From: Pelomonas sp. Root1237
GTDB lineage: Bacteria > Pseudomonadota > Gammaproteobacteria > Burkholderiales > Burkholderiaceae_C
Direction: 5' to 3'
Length of the DNA: 64,000 nucleotides
Assembly (NCBI RefSeq): GCF_001425055.1
Contig: NZ_LMDK01000018.1
Coordinates: forward strand, 310,001 to 374,000
Of this stretch, positions 58,062 to 64,000 are shown in pieces. The first letter of the stretch is position 1; every line of letters begins with the position of its first letter. The translations under genes were made by a program, and so were the position numbers. The notes beneath the pieces are model-generated. The model worked only from the letters and a program-made list of their open reading frames with translations, was not told the origin of the DNA and searched no databases.

Positions 58062-58547
58062 TCAGGCAGCCGTGTCGGCGGCCCGGTTGAGTTGCTGGCG
58101 CAATTGCGTGAGCCGCTGCGTCAGCGCGATGACCTCGTCCAGTTCGCAGGCGCTGGCGCAGGCGAGGTGGCCCGGGATGTCCAGGGCCTGCTCGCGCAGC
58201 TTGCGGCCCTGCGGCGTCAGGAAGATGTCGACACGACGCTCGTCGTCGCTGGCGCGGCGGCGCTCGATGTGGCCCAGGGCTTCCAGGCGCTTGAGCAGCG
58301 GCGTCAGCGTGCCCGAGTCCAGCGACAGGCGCTGGCCGAGTTGTGAGACGCTGGGGCCTTCGACCTCCCACAACACCAGCATGACGAGGTATTGCGGATA
58401 GGTCAGGCCCAGCGGCGCCAGCAGGGGCTTGTAGATGCGGGTCATGGCCAGCGAGCTGCTGTACAGCGCGAAGCAGAGCTGGCGGTCCAGCTGCAGCCAT
58501 TCACCGCGAGGATCGGCGGTGGGGGTGGAGGTCTTGCTGCGTGCCAT
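58062..58547 (-). CDS. ohrR: MarR-family organic-hydroperoxide sensor and repressor
   Basis: This 161-residue winged-helix repressor of the OhrR subfamily contains the redox cysteine region QLDRQLCFALYSSSLAMTRIYK. The DNA-recognition part is LTYPQYLVMLVLWEVEGPSVSQLGQRLSLDSGTLTPLLKRLE and the wing DDERRVDIFLT. The N-terminal cysteine (in LCFALYSS) is the peroxide sensor. I use the ATG at 58547 because the -10 element (TACATT, 58560-58555) ends 7 nt upstream, predicting a leaderless transcript. ATG 58553 is an alternative. It represses itself and ohr. Confidence 0.92.
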   Translation of the reverse strand: MARSKTSTPTADPRGEWLQLDRQLCFALYSSSLAMTRIYKPLLAPLGLTYPQYLVMLVLWEVEGPSVSQLGQRLSLDSGTLTPLLKRLEALGHIERRRASDDERRVDIFLTPQGRKLREQALDIPGHLACASACELDEVIALTQRLTQLRQQLNRAADTAA

Positions 58548-58554
58548 GGCCATT

Positions 58555-58583
58555 AATGTAGTTCGCAATTAAATTGCACACAA
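58555..58583 (-). promoter_or_regulatory. ohrR promoter with operator in the spacer
   Basis: Read on the minus strand, TTGTGT (58583-58578) and TACATT (58560-58555) are separated by 17 bp. The spacer contains a 13-bp palindrome, GCAATTAAATTGC at 58565-58577, resembling known OhrR operators (AATT-centred). A repressor here would block RNA polymerase. The start site is predicted near 58548, at the ohrR ATG. Confidence 0.7.
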
Positions 58584-58668
58584 GTTAAATGGTCTTTCAT
58601 GCGACACCGGACGCTAGGGCGATCTGAGACGATGCGCCACCCCCAATCACAAAAGACGAGGAGAGACG

Positions 58669-59031
58669 ATGCAGATGGTCGCAATCGTGCTGTCGGCGCT
58701 GGTCGCGCTGTTGCACCTGTATTTCCTGGTGCTGGAAATGTTCTTCTGGACCAAGCCGCTGGGCCGCAAGGCCTTCGGGCTGAAGGCGGACTTCGCCGAG
58801 CAGACCAAGGCACTGGCGGCCAACCAGGGCCTCTACAACGGCTTTCTCGCCGCAGGCCTGGCCTGGGGCCTGATGCAGGGCGCCGCAGGCGCGGGCAAGC
58901 CCTGGCTGGTGTTCTTCCTGGGTTGCGTCGTCGTGGCCGGCGTGTTCGGCGCGGCCACGGCCTCGAAGAAGATCCTTTTCGTGCAGGCGCTGCCAGGCGC
59001 GATTGCCCTGGCAGCGGTGCTCGCGATCTAG
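58669..59031 (+). CDS. DUF1304-family small membrane protein
   Basis: This 120-residue protein has about four hydrophobic segments. The DUF1304 signature covers VALLHLYFLVLEMFFWTKPLGRKAFG and ALAANQGLYNGFLAAGLAWG. The function of this family is unknown. It has a good ribosome-binding site (GAGGAGAGACG) just upstream of the ATG. It is divergent from ohrR and so may share peroxide-responsive control. Its stop shares CTAG with the convergent ABC-F gene. Confidence 0.88.
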   Translation: MQMVAIVLSALVALLHLYFLVLEMFFWTKPLGRKAFGLKADFAEQTKALAANQGLYNGFLAAGLAWGLMQGAAGAGKPWLVFFLGCVVVAGVFGAATASKKILFVQALPGAIALAAVLAI

Positions 59032-60962
59032 GCGTTCAGCGCCTCGATCTGCTCACCCAGCTCCAGCCAACGCGCCTCGTCGGCTTCGAGCTGGTCGCTG
59101 ATCGCCTTCAGGCGCTTGCCCATCTCGGCAATGGCCGAGGCGGCAGCGCCTTCGGCGAGCTGGGCTTCGATGCCGGCGCGCTCAGTGGCGAGAGCATGCA
59201 TGCGCTTGTCGATCTGCTCCATCTCCTTGCGCAGCGGCCGCGTCTGGTCGGCCAGCTTGGCGCGCGCCTGACCCGAAACCTTGCGGTCCTCGCGCGCGGC
59301 AGGCGCAGGCGCAGCTGAAGCCTTGACCACTGGCGCCGGCGCTGCCGCCGACTGCTTCTTGGCCGCACGGGCGGCTTCCTTGCTCTGGTCGAGCAGCCAT
59401 TTCTGGTAATCGTCCAGGTCACCGTCGAAAGGCTTGACGACGCCGTCGGCCACCAGCCAGAACTCGTCGCAGACCTCGCGCAGCAGCGCGCGGTCGTGGC
59501 TGACCAGCATGACGGTGCCCTCGAACTCGTTGAGCGCCATCGACAGCGCCTCGCGGGTGTTCAGGTCCAGGTGGTTGGTGGGTTCGTCCAGCAGCAGCAG
59601 GTTGGGGCGTTGCCACACCAGCATGGCCAGCACCAGCCGCGCCTTCTCGCCGCCAGACAGGCTGCCGACGGCCTGGTTGACCATGTCGCCAGTGAAGCGG
59701 AACTGGCCGAGGAAGTCGCGCAGTTCCTGCTCGCGGCCGGCCGGGCCGACCTCACGGGCCAGCCGCACCATGTGCTCCAGCGGGCCTTCGTCCAGGCGCA
59801 GCACGTCCAGCTCCTGCTGGGCGAAGTAGCCGATGGACAGGCCCTTGCCCTGCGTTAGCCTGCCCGCCAGCGCCGGCTGGGTGCCGGCAATCGTCTTGAC
59901 CAGCGTGGACTTGCCCTGGCCGTTGGCGCCGAGGATGCCGATGCGCTGTCCGGCCAGCACCGAGCGGTCGATGTCGCGCACGATCGTGGTCGTGCCATAG
60001 CCGGCCGACATCTCGTCGAACATCAGCATCGGGTTGGGCAGATTCAGCGGCTCGCGGAACTCGAAGTTGAAGTCGGCAGACGCCAGCACGGGCGCCAGCC
60101 GCTCCATGCGCTCCAGCGCCTTCACGCGGCTCTGCGCCTGCTTGGCCTTGCTGGCCTTGGCCTTGAAGCGGTCGATGAATTTCTGCAAGTGGGCCACGCG
60201 GTCCTGCTGCTTGGAGAAGGCGGCCTGCTGCAGCACCATGCGCTCGGCGCGCTGCGTCTCGAAGCTGGTGTAGTTGCCGCCGTAGCGCACGAGCTTGCCT
60301 TCGTCCAGATGCAGGGTGACCTTGGTGATCGCGTCAAGGAATTCGCGGTCGTGGCTGATGATGATCAGCGTGCCGTCGTAGCGCTGCAGCCAGGCTTCCA
60401 GCCAGACCAGGGCGTCCAGGTCCAGGTGGTTGGTGGGTTCGTCCAGCAGCATCAGTTCGGCCGGGCACATCAGCGCGCGGGCCAGCTGCAGGCGCATGCG
60501 CCAGCCGCCGGAGAAGCTGTTGACGGGAGCGTCGAGCTGCTCGGTCTTGAAGCCAAGGCCCATCAGCAGCGCCTGGGCGCGGGAGCGGGCGTCGAAGGCG
60601 CCAACGTCGGCCAGCAGCGCGTGGGCGTCGGCCATCGCATGGCCGTCGTTGGCGGCTTCGGCGGCTTCTAGCGCGGCGCGGGCAGCAACCAGCGGCAGGT
60701 CGCCTTCGAGCACGTAGTCGGTCGCGCCGTCCTCGGTCTCGGGCATGTTCTGGGCGACCTCGGAACGACGCCAGTGCTTGGGCACCTCGACCTCGCCCTT
60801 GTCGTTGCCCAGGCGGTGCGTCAGCAGCGCAAACAGGCTGGATTTGCCCGCGCCGTTGCGGCCGACCAGGCCGATCTTTTCGCCGGGCTGCAGCGTGGCC
60901 GAGGCGTTGTCCAGCACCACCTTGACGCCGCGGCGCAGCGTGATGTCGCGAAGTGTGATCAT
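59028..60962 (-). CDS. ABC-F family ATPase (YheS/Uup type)
   Basis: This 644-residue soluble protein has two ABC domains and no membrane segments, so it is a ribosome-associated ABC-F factor. Domain 1: VGRNGAGKSSLFALLTHRLG, FSGGWRMRLQLARALMCPAELMLLDEPTNHLDL. Domain 2: LGANGQGKSTLVKTIAGTQ, LSGGEKARLVLAMLVWQRPNLLLLDEPTNHLD. Between them is the arm/linker with many basic residues (DRFKAKASKAKQAQSRVKAL). The C-terminal coiled coil (QIDKRMHALATERAGIEAQL) resembles YheS/Uup. Its target state is unknown. It starts at 60962 next to a palindromic element. Confidence 0.9.
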   Translation of the reverse strand: MITLRDITLRRGVKVVLDNASATLQPGEKIGLVGRNGAGKSSLFALLTHRLGNDKGEVEVPKHWRRSEVAQNMPETEDGATDYVLEGDLPLVAARAALEAAEAANDGHAMADAHALLADVGAFDARSRAQALLMGLGFKTEQLDAPVNSFSGGWRMRLQLARALMCPAELMLLDEPTNHLDLDALVWLEAWLQRYDGTLIIISHDREFLDAITKVTLHLDEGKLVRYGGNYTSFETQRAERMVLQQAAFSKQQDRVAHLQKFIDRFKAKASKAKQAQSRVKALERMERLAPVLASADFNFEFREPLNLPNPMLMFDEMSAGYGTTTIVRDIDRSVLAGQRIGILGANGQGKSTLVKTIAGTQPALAGRLTQGKGLSIGYFAQQELDVLRLDEGPLEHMVRLAREVGPAGREQELRDFLGQFRFTGDMVNQAVGSLSGGEKARLVLAMLVWQRPNLLLLDEPTNHLDLNTREALSMALNEFEGTVMLVSHDRALLREVCDEFWLVADGVVKPFDGDLDDYQKWLLDQSKEAARAAKKQSAAAPAPVVKASAAPAPAAREDRKVSGQARAKLADQTRPLRKEMEQIDKRMHALATERAGIEAQLAEGAAASAIAEMGKRLKAISDQLEADEARWLELGEQIEALNA

Positions 60963-60963
60963 G

Positions 60964-61038
60964 TCGCCGCCTGCCGGGCCGCCCCAAAGGCGGCGAAGCC
61001 CCCTCGGGGGGCAGTGAGTGAAACGAACGTGGGGGCTG
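60964..61038. repeat. Palindromic intergenic element between prmB and the ABC-F gene
   Basis: This 75-bp GC-rich element contains GCCGCCCCAAAGGCGGC and GCCCCCTCGGGGGGC, two tight palindromes. They are followed by GTGAGTGAAACGAACGTGGGGGC before the prmB stop. It differs from the copies A-C family. Similar palindromes are common between genes in Burkholderiales. It may act as a transcription or stability element; no T-tract. Confidence 0.6.
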
Positions 61039-61899
61039 TCATGCGAGAGCCTCCTTCGTGACCAGCAGGACCTGGTCGTCGCCCGCGGAGGTTTCCAGCC
61101 AGACAACTTCCAGGGCCGGGAAGGCCGCCTCAAAATTCTCGCGTTCGTTGCCGATCTCGAGCACCAGCACGCCGTCGTCGTTCAGCGCAGCGGGCGCGGC
61201 GCGCAGCAGCTCGCGGATGAAATCCATGCCGTCGCTGCCGCCGGCCAGCGCCAGTTCGGGCTCGGCGCGGTATTCGGCGGGCAGGGCGGCCATGCTGGTG
61301 CTGTTCACGTAGGGCGGGTTGCAGAGGATGAGGTCATAGGTGCTTTCGGCACCGGCCAGGCCGTCGCCTTGCAGCAGGCGCACGCGCAGCGCCAGGTTGT
61401 GGCGCTCCACGTTCAATTTCGCCACGGCGAGTGCATCGACGTCGATGTCCAGCGCGTCCACCTCGACCTCCGGCCAGGCCATCGCTGCCAGCACGGCCAG
61501 GCTGCCGTTGCCGGTGCACAGGTCCAGCACGCGGCGGCTGTCGGGATGTAGCCAGGGGTCGATGCTGGCGTCGGCAATCAGCTCGGCAATGAAGCTGCGC
61601 GGCACGATGGCGCGCTCGTCGATGGTGAAGGGCACGCCTTGCAGCCAGGCCTCGCCGGTCAGATAGGCAGCGGGCTTGCGCGTTGCAATGCGTTGGTCGA
61701 CGAGTTCGGTGATGCTGGCTAGGTCGGCCTCATTCAGCTCACGCTCGGCGTGTGCGTCCAGCGCGTCCAGGGGCAGTCCCAGGCGCCACAGCGCCAGCCA
61801 CGCGGCCTCGTCAAAGGCGGTCGATGTGCCATGGCCAAAAAACACGCCCGCCTGGTCAAGGCGGGCGGCTTGGGTTTCGATACAGGTGATCAGTTTCAA
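61039..61899 (-). CDS. prmB: Ribosomal protein L3 N5-glutamine methyltransferase
   Basis: This 286-residue SAM-dependent methyltransferase modifies a glutamine of ribosomal protein L3. Diagnostic parts are RKPAAYLTGEAWLQGVPFTIDERAIVPRSFIAELI, the SAM motif VLDLCTGNGSLAVLAAM, and the catalytic NPPY motif ILCNPPYVNS. The start is a TTG at 61899 overlapping the pilU stop as TTGA. HemK/PrmC is the close alternative, but the RSFIAEL stretch fits PrmB. Confidence 0.9.
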   Translation of the reverse strand: MKLITCIETQAARLDQAGVFFGHGTSTAFDEAAWLALWRLGLPLDALDAHAERELNEADLASITELVDQRIATRKPAAYLTGEAWLQGVPFTIDERAIVPRSFIAELIADASIDPWLHPDSRRVLDLCTGNGSLAVLAAMAWPEVEVDALDIDVDALAVAKLNVERHNLALRVRLLQGDGLAGAESTYDLILCNPPYVNSTSMAALPAEYRAEPELALAGGSDGMDFIRELLRAAPAALNDDGVLVLEIGNERENFEAAFPALEVVWLETSAGDDQVLLVTKEALA

Positions 61900-63065
61900 G
61901 AGCCGCGGACGTCCAATGTGATTTCTGTGAAGCTGGCGTCGTCGCCGGCCTTTTCTTCTTTGCGCGGCGCCGTGACCAGGCGTTGGCCCGGCGCTTCGTT
62001 CTGCAGCCGCCACAGCAGGTTGGTCGGCGAGTCAGCGAACGCCAGGCCTTCCTCTCGGGTGATGGTGCCTTCGGTGATGAGCTTGGCGAAATGCTCTTCG
62101 TAGGTCTGCGAACCCTCGGCGATGGACTTTTCCATCGCCTCCTTCACGCCGGCGAAATCGCCCTGCTCGATGAGCTCGGACGTCAGCTTGGTATTGAAAA
62201 GGATCTCGACGACGGGCACGCGCCCGCCCGTCGTGGCGCGCACGAGGCGCTGCGACACGATGGCCTTGAGGCCAGCCGCCAGGTCGTTCAGCAGCGCCGG
62301 GCGGGACTCGGGCGTATAGAACGACAGGATGCGGTTCAGCGCGTGGTAGGTGTTGTTGCCGTGCAGCGTGGCCAGCACCAGGTGGCCGGACAGTGCATAG
62401 CTGATGGCCGCCGTCATGGTGTCGCGGTCGCGGATTTCGCCGATCAGGATGCAGTCGGGTGCTTGGCGCAGCGCGTTCTTCAGCGCGATCTGCAGCGACG
62501 CCGTGTCGCGGCCGATCTCGCGCTGGTTGACGACCGAGCGCTTGTTGCTGAACAGGTATTCGATCGGGTCCTCGATGGTGAGGATGTGCCCGGTCATCGT
62601 CTGGTTGCGCATCTCCAGCATGGAGGCCAGCGTGGTGCTCTTGCCGGTGCCGGTGGCGCCCACCATCAGGATGAGGCCGCGCTTTTCCTTGATCATCGTG
62701 CCCAGCACGCCCGGTAGCTGCAGGCTCTCCAGCGTCGGGATGTCGTGCGGGATGTGGCGGAACACGCCCGCGATCGAGCCGCGCTGGCGAAAGCCCGACA
62801 ACCGGAAGCTCCCCACGCCACGCACCGACACCGCCATGTTCAGCTCGCCGGTGTTGTCCAGTTCGGCCAGCGATGCCGGGTCGATGACCTCGGCGATGAG
62901 CTGGCGCGGCTGGGGCGGCGTCAGCAGCTGGTCTGACAGCTGCACGGTCTGGCCATTGATCCGGATCAGCACCGGCATGTTGGCTGACAGATAGCAGTCC
63001 GAAGCACCCTTGTCGGCCATCAGCCGCAGGATGCGTTCCATGTTGCCGGCGCCGGGGCTGCTCAT
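61896..63065 (-). CDS. pilU: PilT/PilU-type type IV pilus retraction ATPase
   Basis: This 389-residue hexameric ATPase has an N-terminal PAS-like domain (RILRLMADKGASDCYLSANMPVLIRINGQ). Walker A is GATGTGKSTTLASML; the Asp box is ILTIEDPIEYLF, Walker B CILIGEIRDRDTM, and the His box LVLATLHGNNT. The C-terminal tail beyond 350 and the Asn/His pattern resemble PilU more than PilT. PilU works with PilT in pilus retraction. Here pilT is not adjacent; neighbours are dapD and prmB, as seen in Burkholderiales. The upstream spacing of 2 nt to dapD suggests co-transcription. Confidence 0.88.
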   Translation of the reverse strand: MSSPGAGNMERILRLMADKGASDCYLSANMPVLIRINGQTVQLSDQLLTPPQPRQLIAEVIDPASLAELDNTGELNMAVSVRGVGSFRLSGFRQRGSIAGVFRHIPHDIPTLESLQLPGVLGTMIKEKRGLILMVGATGTGKSTTLASMLEMRNQTMTGHILTIEDPIEYLFSNKRSVVNQREIGRDTASLQIALKNALRQAPDCILIGEIRDRDTMTAAISYALSGHLVLATLHGNNTYHALNRILSFYTPESRPALLNDLAAGLKAIVSQRLVRATTGGRVPVVEILFNTKLTSELIEQGDFAGVKEAMEKSIAEGSQTYEEHFAKLITEGTITREEGLAFADSPTNLLWRLQNEAPGQRLVTAPRKEEKAGDDASFTEITLDVRGS

Positions 63066-63067
63066 GA

Positions 63068-63892
63068 TCAGGCCCGCAGCAGTTCGTTGATGCTGGTCTT
63101 GGAGCGCGTTTGCGCGTCGACCCGCTTGACGATGATGGCCGCGTACAGCGAGTAGCGGCCGCCATCCTTGGGCAGGCTGCCCGAGATGACGACGGAGCCG
63201 GCCGGGATGCGGCCGTAGCTGACGGTGTCGGTGGCGCGGTCGTAGATCGGCGTGCTTTGGCCGATGTAGACGCCCATCGAGATCACCGAGTTCTCCTCGA
63301 CGATGACGCCTTCGACGACCTCGGAGCGGGCACCGATGAAGCAGTTGTCCTCGATGATGGTCGGGTTGGCCTGCAGCGGCTCCAGCACGCCGCCGATGCC
63401 GACGCCGCCGCTCAGGTGCACGTTCTTGCCGATCTGCGCACAGGAGCCGACGGTGGCCCAGGTATCGACCATGGCGCCTTCATCCACGTAGGCGCCGATG
63501 TTCACGTAGCTGGGCATCAGCACGACATTCTTTGCCTGGAAACTGCCGCGGCGCGCGACGGCCGGGGGCACGATGCGCACGCCGCTGGCGCGCAGCTGCT
63601 CGTCGCTCCAGCCCGCGTACTTGGTGGGCACCTTGTCGAAGAAGGTCAACTCCTTGTCGCCCATGATGCGGTTGTCGTTCAGCCGGAAGGACAGCAGGAC
63701 CGCCTTCTTGACCCACTGGTGCACCGTCCACTGGCCGACGCTTTCGCGGGTGGCCACGCGCAGGCGGCCGGCGTCCATCTCGGCGATGACGTGCTCGACG
63801 GCCTGGCGCAACTCGGGCGCGTTGGTGGGATCCAGCGCCGCGCGGTTGTCCCAGGCGAGGTCGATCAGGCTTTGCAGTTCAGCGGTGTTCAT
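63068..63892 (-). CDS. dapD: Tetrahydrodipicolinate N-succinyltransferase
   Basis: This 274-residue left-handed beta-helix enzyme adds succinyl to tetrahydrodipicolinate in lysine and diaminopimelate synthesis. The N-terminal helical domain ([16 protein letters not shown]) is followed by hexapeptide repeats: [59 protein letters not shown]. The trimeric enzyme is cytoplasmic. ATG 63892 (MNTAELQS) overlaps the dapC stop as ATGA. A longer frame upstream is within dapC. Confidence 0.96.
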   Translation of the reverse strand: MNTAELQSLIDLAWDNRAALDPTNAPELRQAVEHVIAEMDAGRLRVATRESVGQWTVHQWVKKAVLLSFRLNDNRIMGDKELTFFDKVPTKYAGWSDEQLRASGVRIVPPAVARRGSFQAKNVVLMPSYVNIGAYVDEGAMVDTWATVGSCAQIGKNVHLSGGVGIGGVLEPLQANPTIIEDNCFIGARSEVVEGVIVEENSVISMGVYIGQSTPIYDRATDTVSYGRIPAGSVVISGSLPKDGGRYSLYAAIIVKRVDAQTRSKTSINELLRA

Positions 63893-64000
63893 GGGAGAGA
63901 TTTCGTGAAGGAGACGATGCGGCGGGCGGCTTCGAGGCATTCGGCCTCGTCGGCCACGAGAGCCAGGCGGATGCGCCCGGCGCCAGGGTTGCTGCCATTG
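63889..64000 (-). CDS. dapC: Succinyldiaminopimelate transaminase, C-terminal end (truncated by window)
   Basis: Only the last 36 codons lie in the window (frame starting at 63999). They read [20 protein letters not shown] and then [11 protein letters not shown], ending KSLP and TGA at 63891-63889. The G-R-I-R-L-A-L-V motif is the C-terminal end of DapC and related class-I aminotransferases. The stop overlaps the dapD start (ATGA). Succinyldiaminopimelate transaminase is the usual gene upstream of dapD in betaproteobacteria, so the assignment rests mainly on context. Confidence 0.75.
   Translation of the reverse strand, partial: NGSNPGAGRIRLALVADEAECLEAARRIVSFTKSLP

Overview
The window is a contiguous, gene-dense, high-G+C chromosomal segment from a betaproteobacterium of the order Burkholderiales, most likely the Rubrivivax/Roseateles/Ideonella group. 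The evidence is the gene order gyrA-serC-pheA-tyrA-[aroA-cmk fusion]-rpsA-ihfB-lapA-lapB, the ompA-ubiG-gph-ssrA block, a one-piece tmRNA with tag ANDSTFALAA, a PEP-CTERM protein, and an LPS biosynthesis set that includes a Kdo hydroxylase. I see no prophage, insertion sequence, CRISPR array or tRNA gene. The only RNA gene is ssrA.

Layout. 1-5.7 kb: the end of a LysR regulator, a DUF454 membrane protein, and a minus-strand polar amino-acid ABC importer operon (two substrate-binding proteins, two permeases, an M14 deacylase and an ATPase). 5.7-7.5 kb: an alpha/beta hydrolase whose C-terminus is encoded by an intergenic repeat, and trhO. 7.5-19.3 kb: two divergent operons making a large phosphorelay locus. 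The minus operon holds two hybrid kinases and an HD-GYP response regulator. The plus operon holds a receiver/pseudokinase, a UrtA-like membrane-anchored binding protein and a 1256-residue Cache-HAMP-PAS hybrid kinase with two receivers and an HPt domain. 19.4-21.6 kb: feoAB under a near-perfect Fur box. 21.7-29.6 kb: a cyclophilin, dnaE, a patatin-like protein, a ComEA-like protein and msbA. 29.7-35.4 kb: LPS inner-core genes, namely two tandem heptosyltransferases facing a complete ADP-heptose set (gmhA, hldA, hldC, gmhB) plus a family-4 glycosyltransferase. 35.4-36.7 kb: a lower-G+C island with a perfect 18-bp inverted repeat and an unrecognised secreted repeat protein ending in 14 glycines. 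36.7-39.3 kb: a saccharide-modification cassette (capsule-type transferase, KdoO, a second transferase). 39.5-51.6 kb: the minus-strand supercluster from gyrA to lapB. 51.8-54.4 kb: ompA-like gene, ubiG, a Gph/MupP-type phosphatase and ssrA. 54.4-64 kb: lexA with a double operator, asparaginase, a PEP-CTERM phytase-like protein, ohrR-ohr, DUF1304, an ABC-F ATPase, prmB, pilU, dapD and the end of dapC.

Genes within operons are very tightly packed. Many junctions are 1-nt or 4-nt stop/start overlaps (TGATG, ATGA, GTGA and three TTGA). Three convergent pairs share their stop codons in a CTAG. A three-copy intergenic repeat of about 120-140 bp with a covarying hairpin lies directly 3' of three minus-strand genes. 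The most unusual items are the phosphorelay locus with its apparent pseudokinase and TorT-like binding protein, the secreted C-x17-C repeat protein with the glycine tail, and the covarying repeat family.
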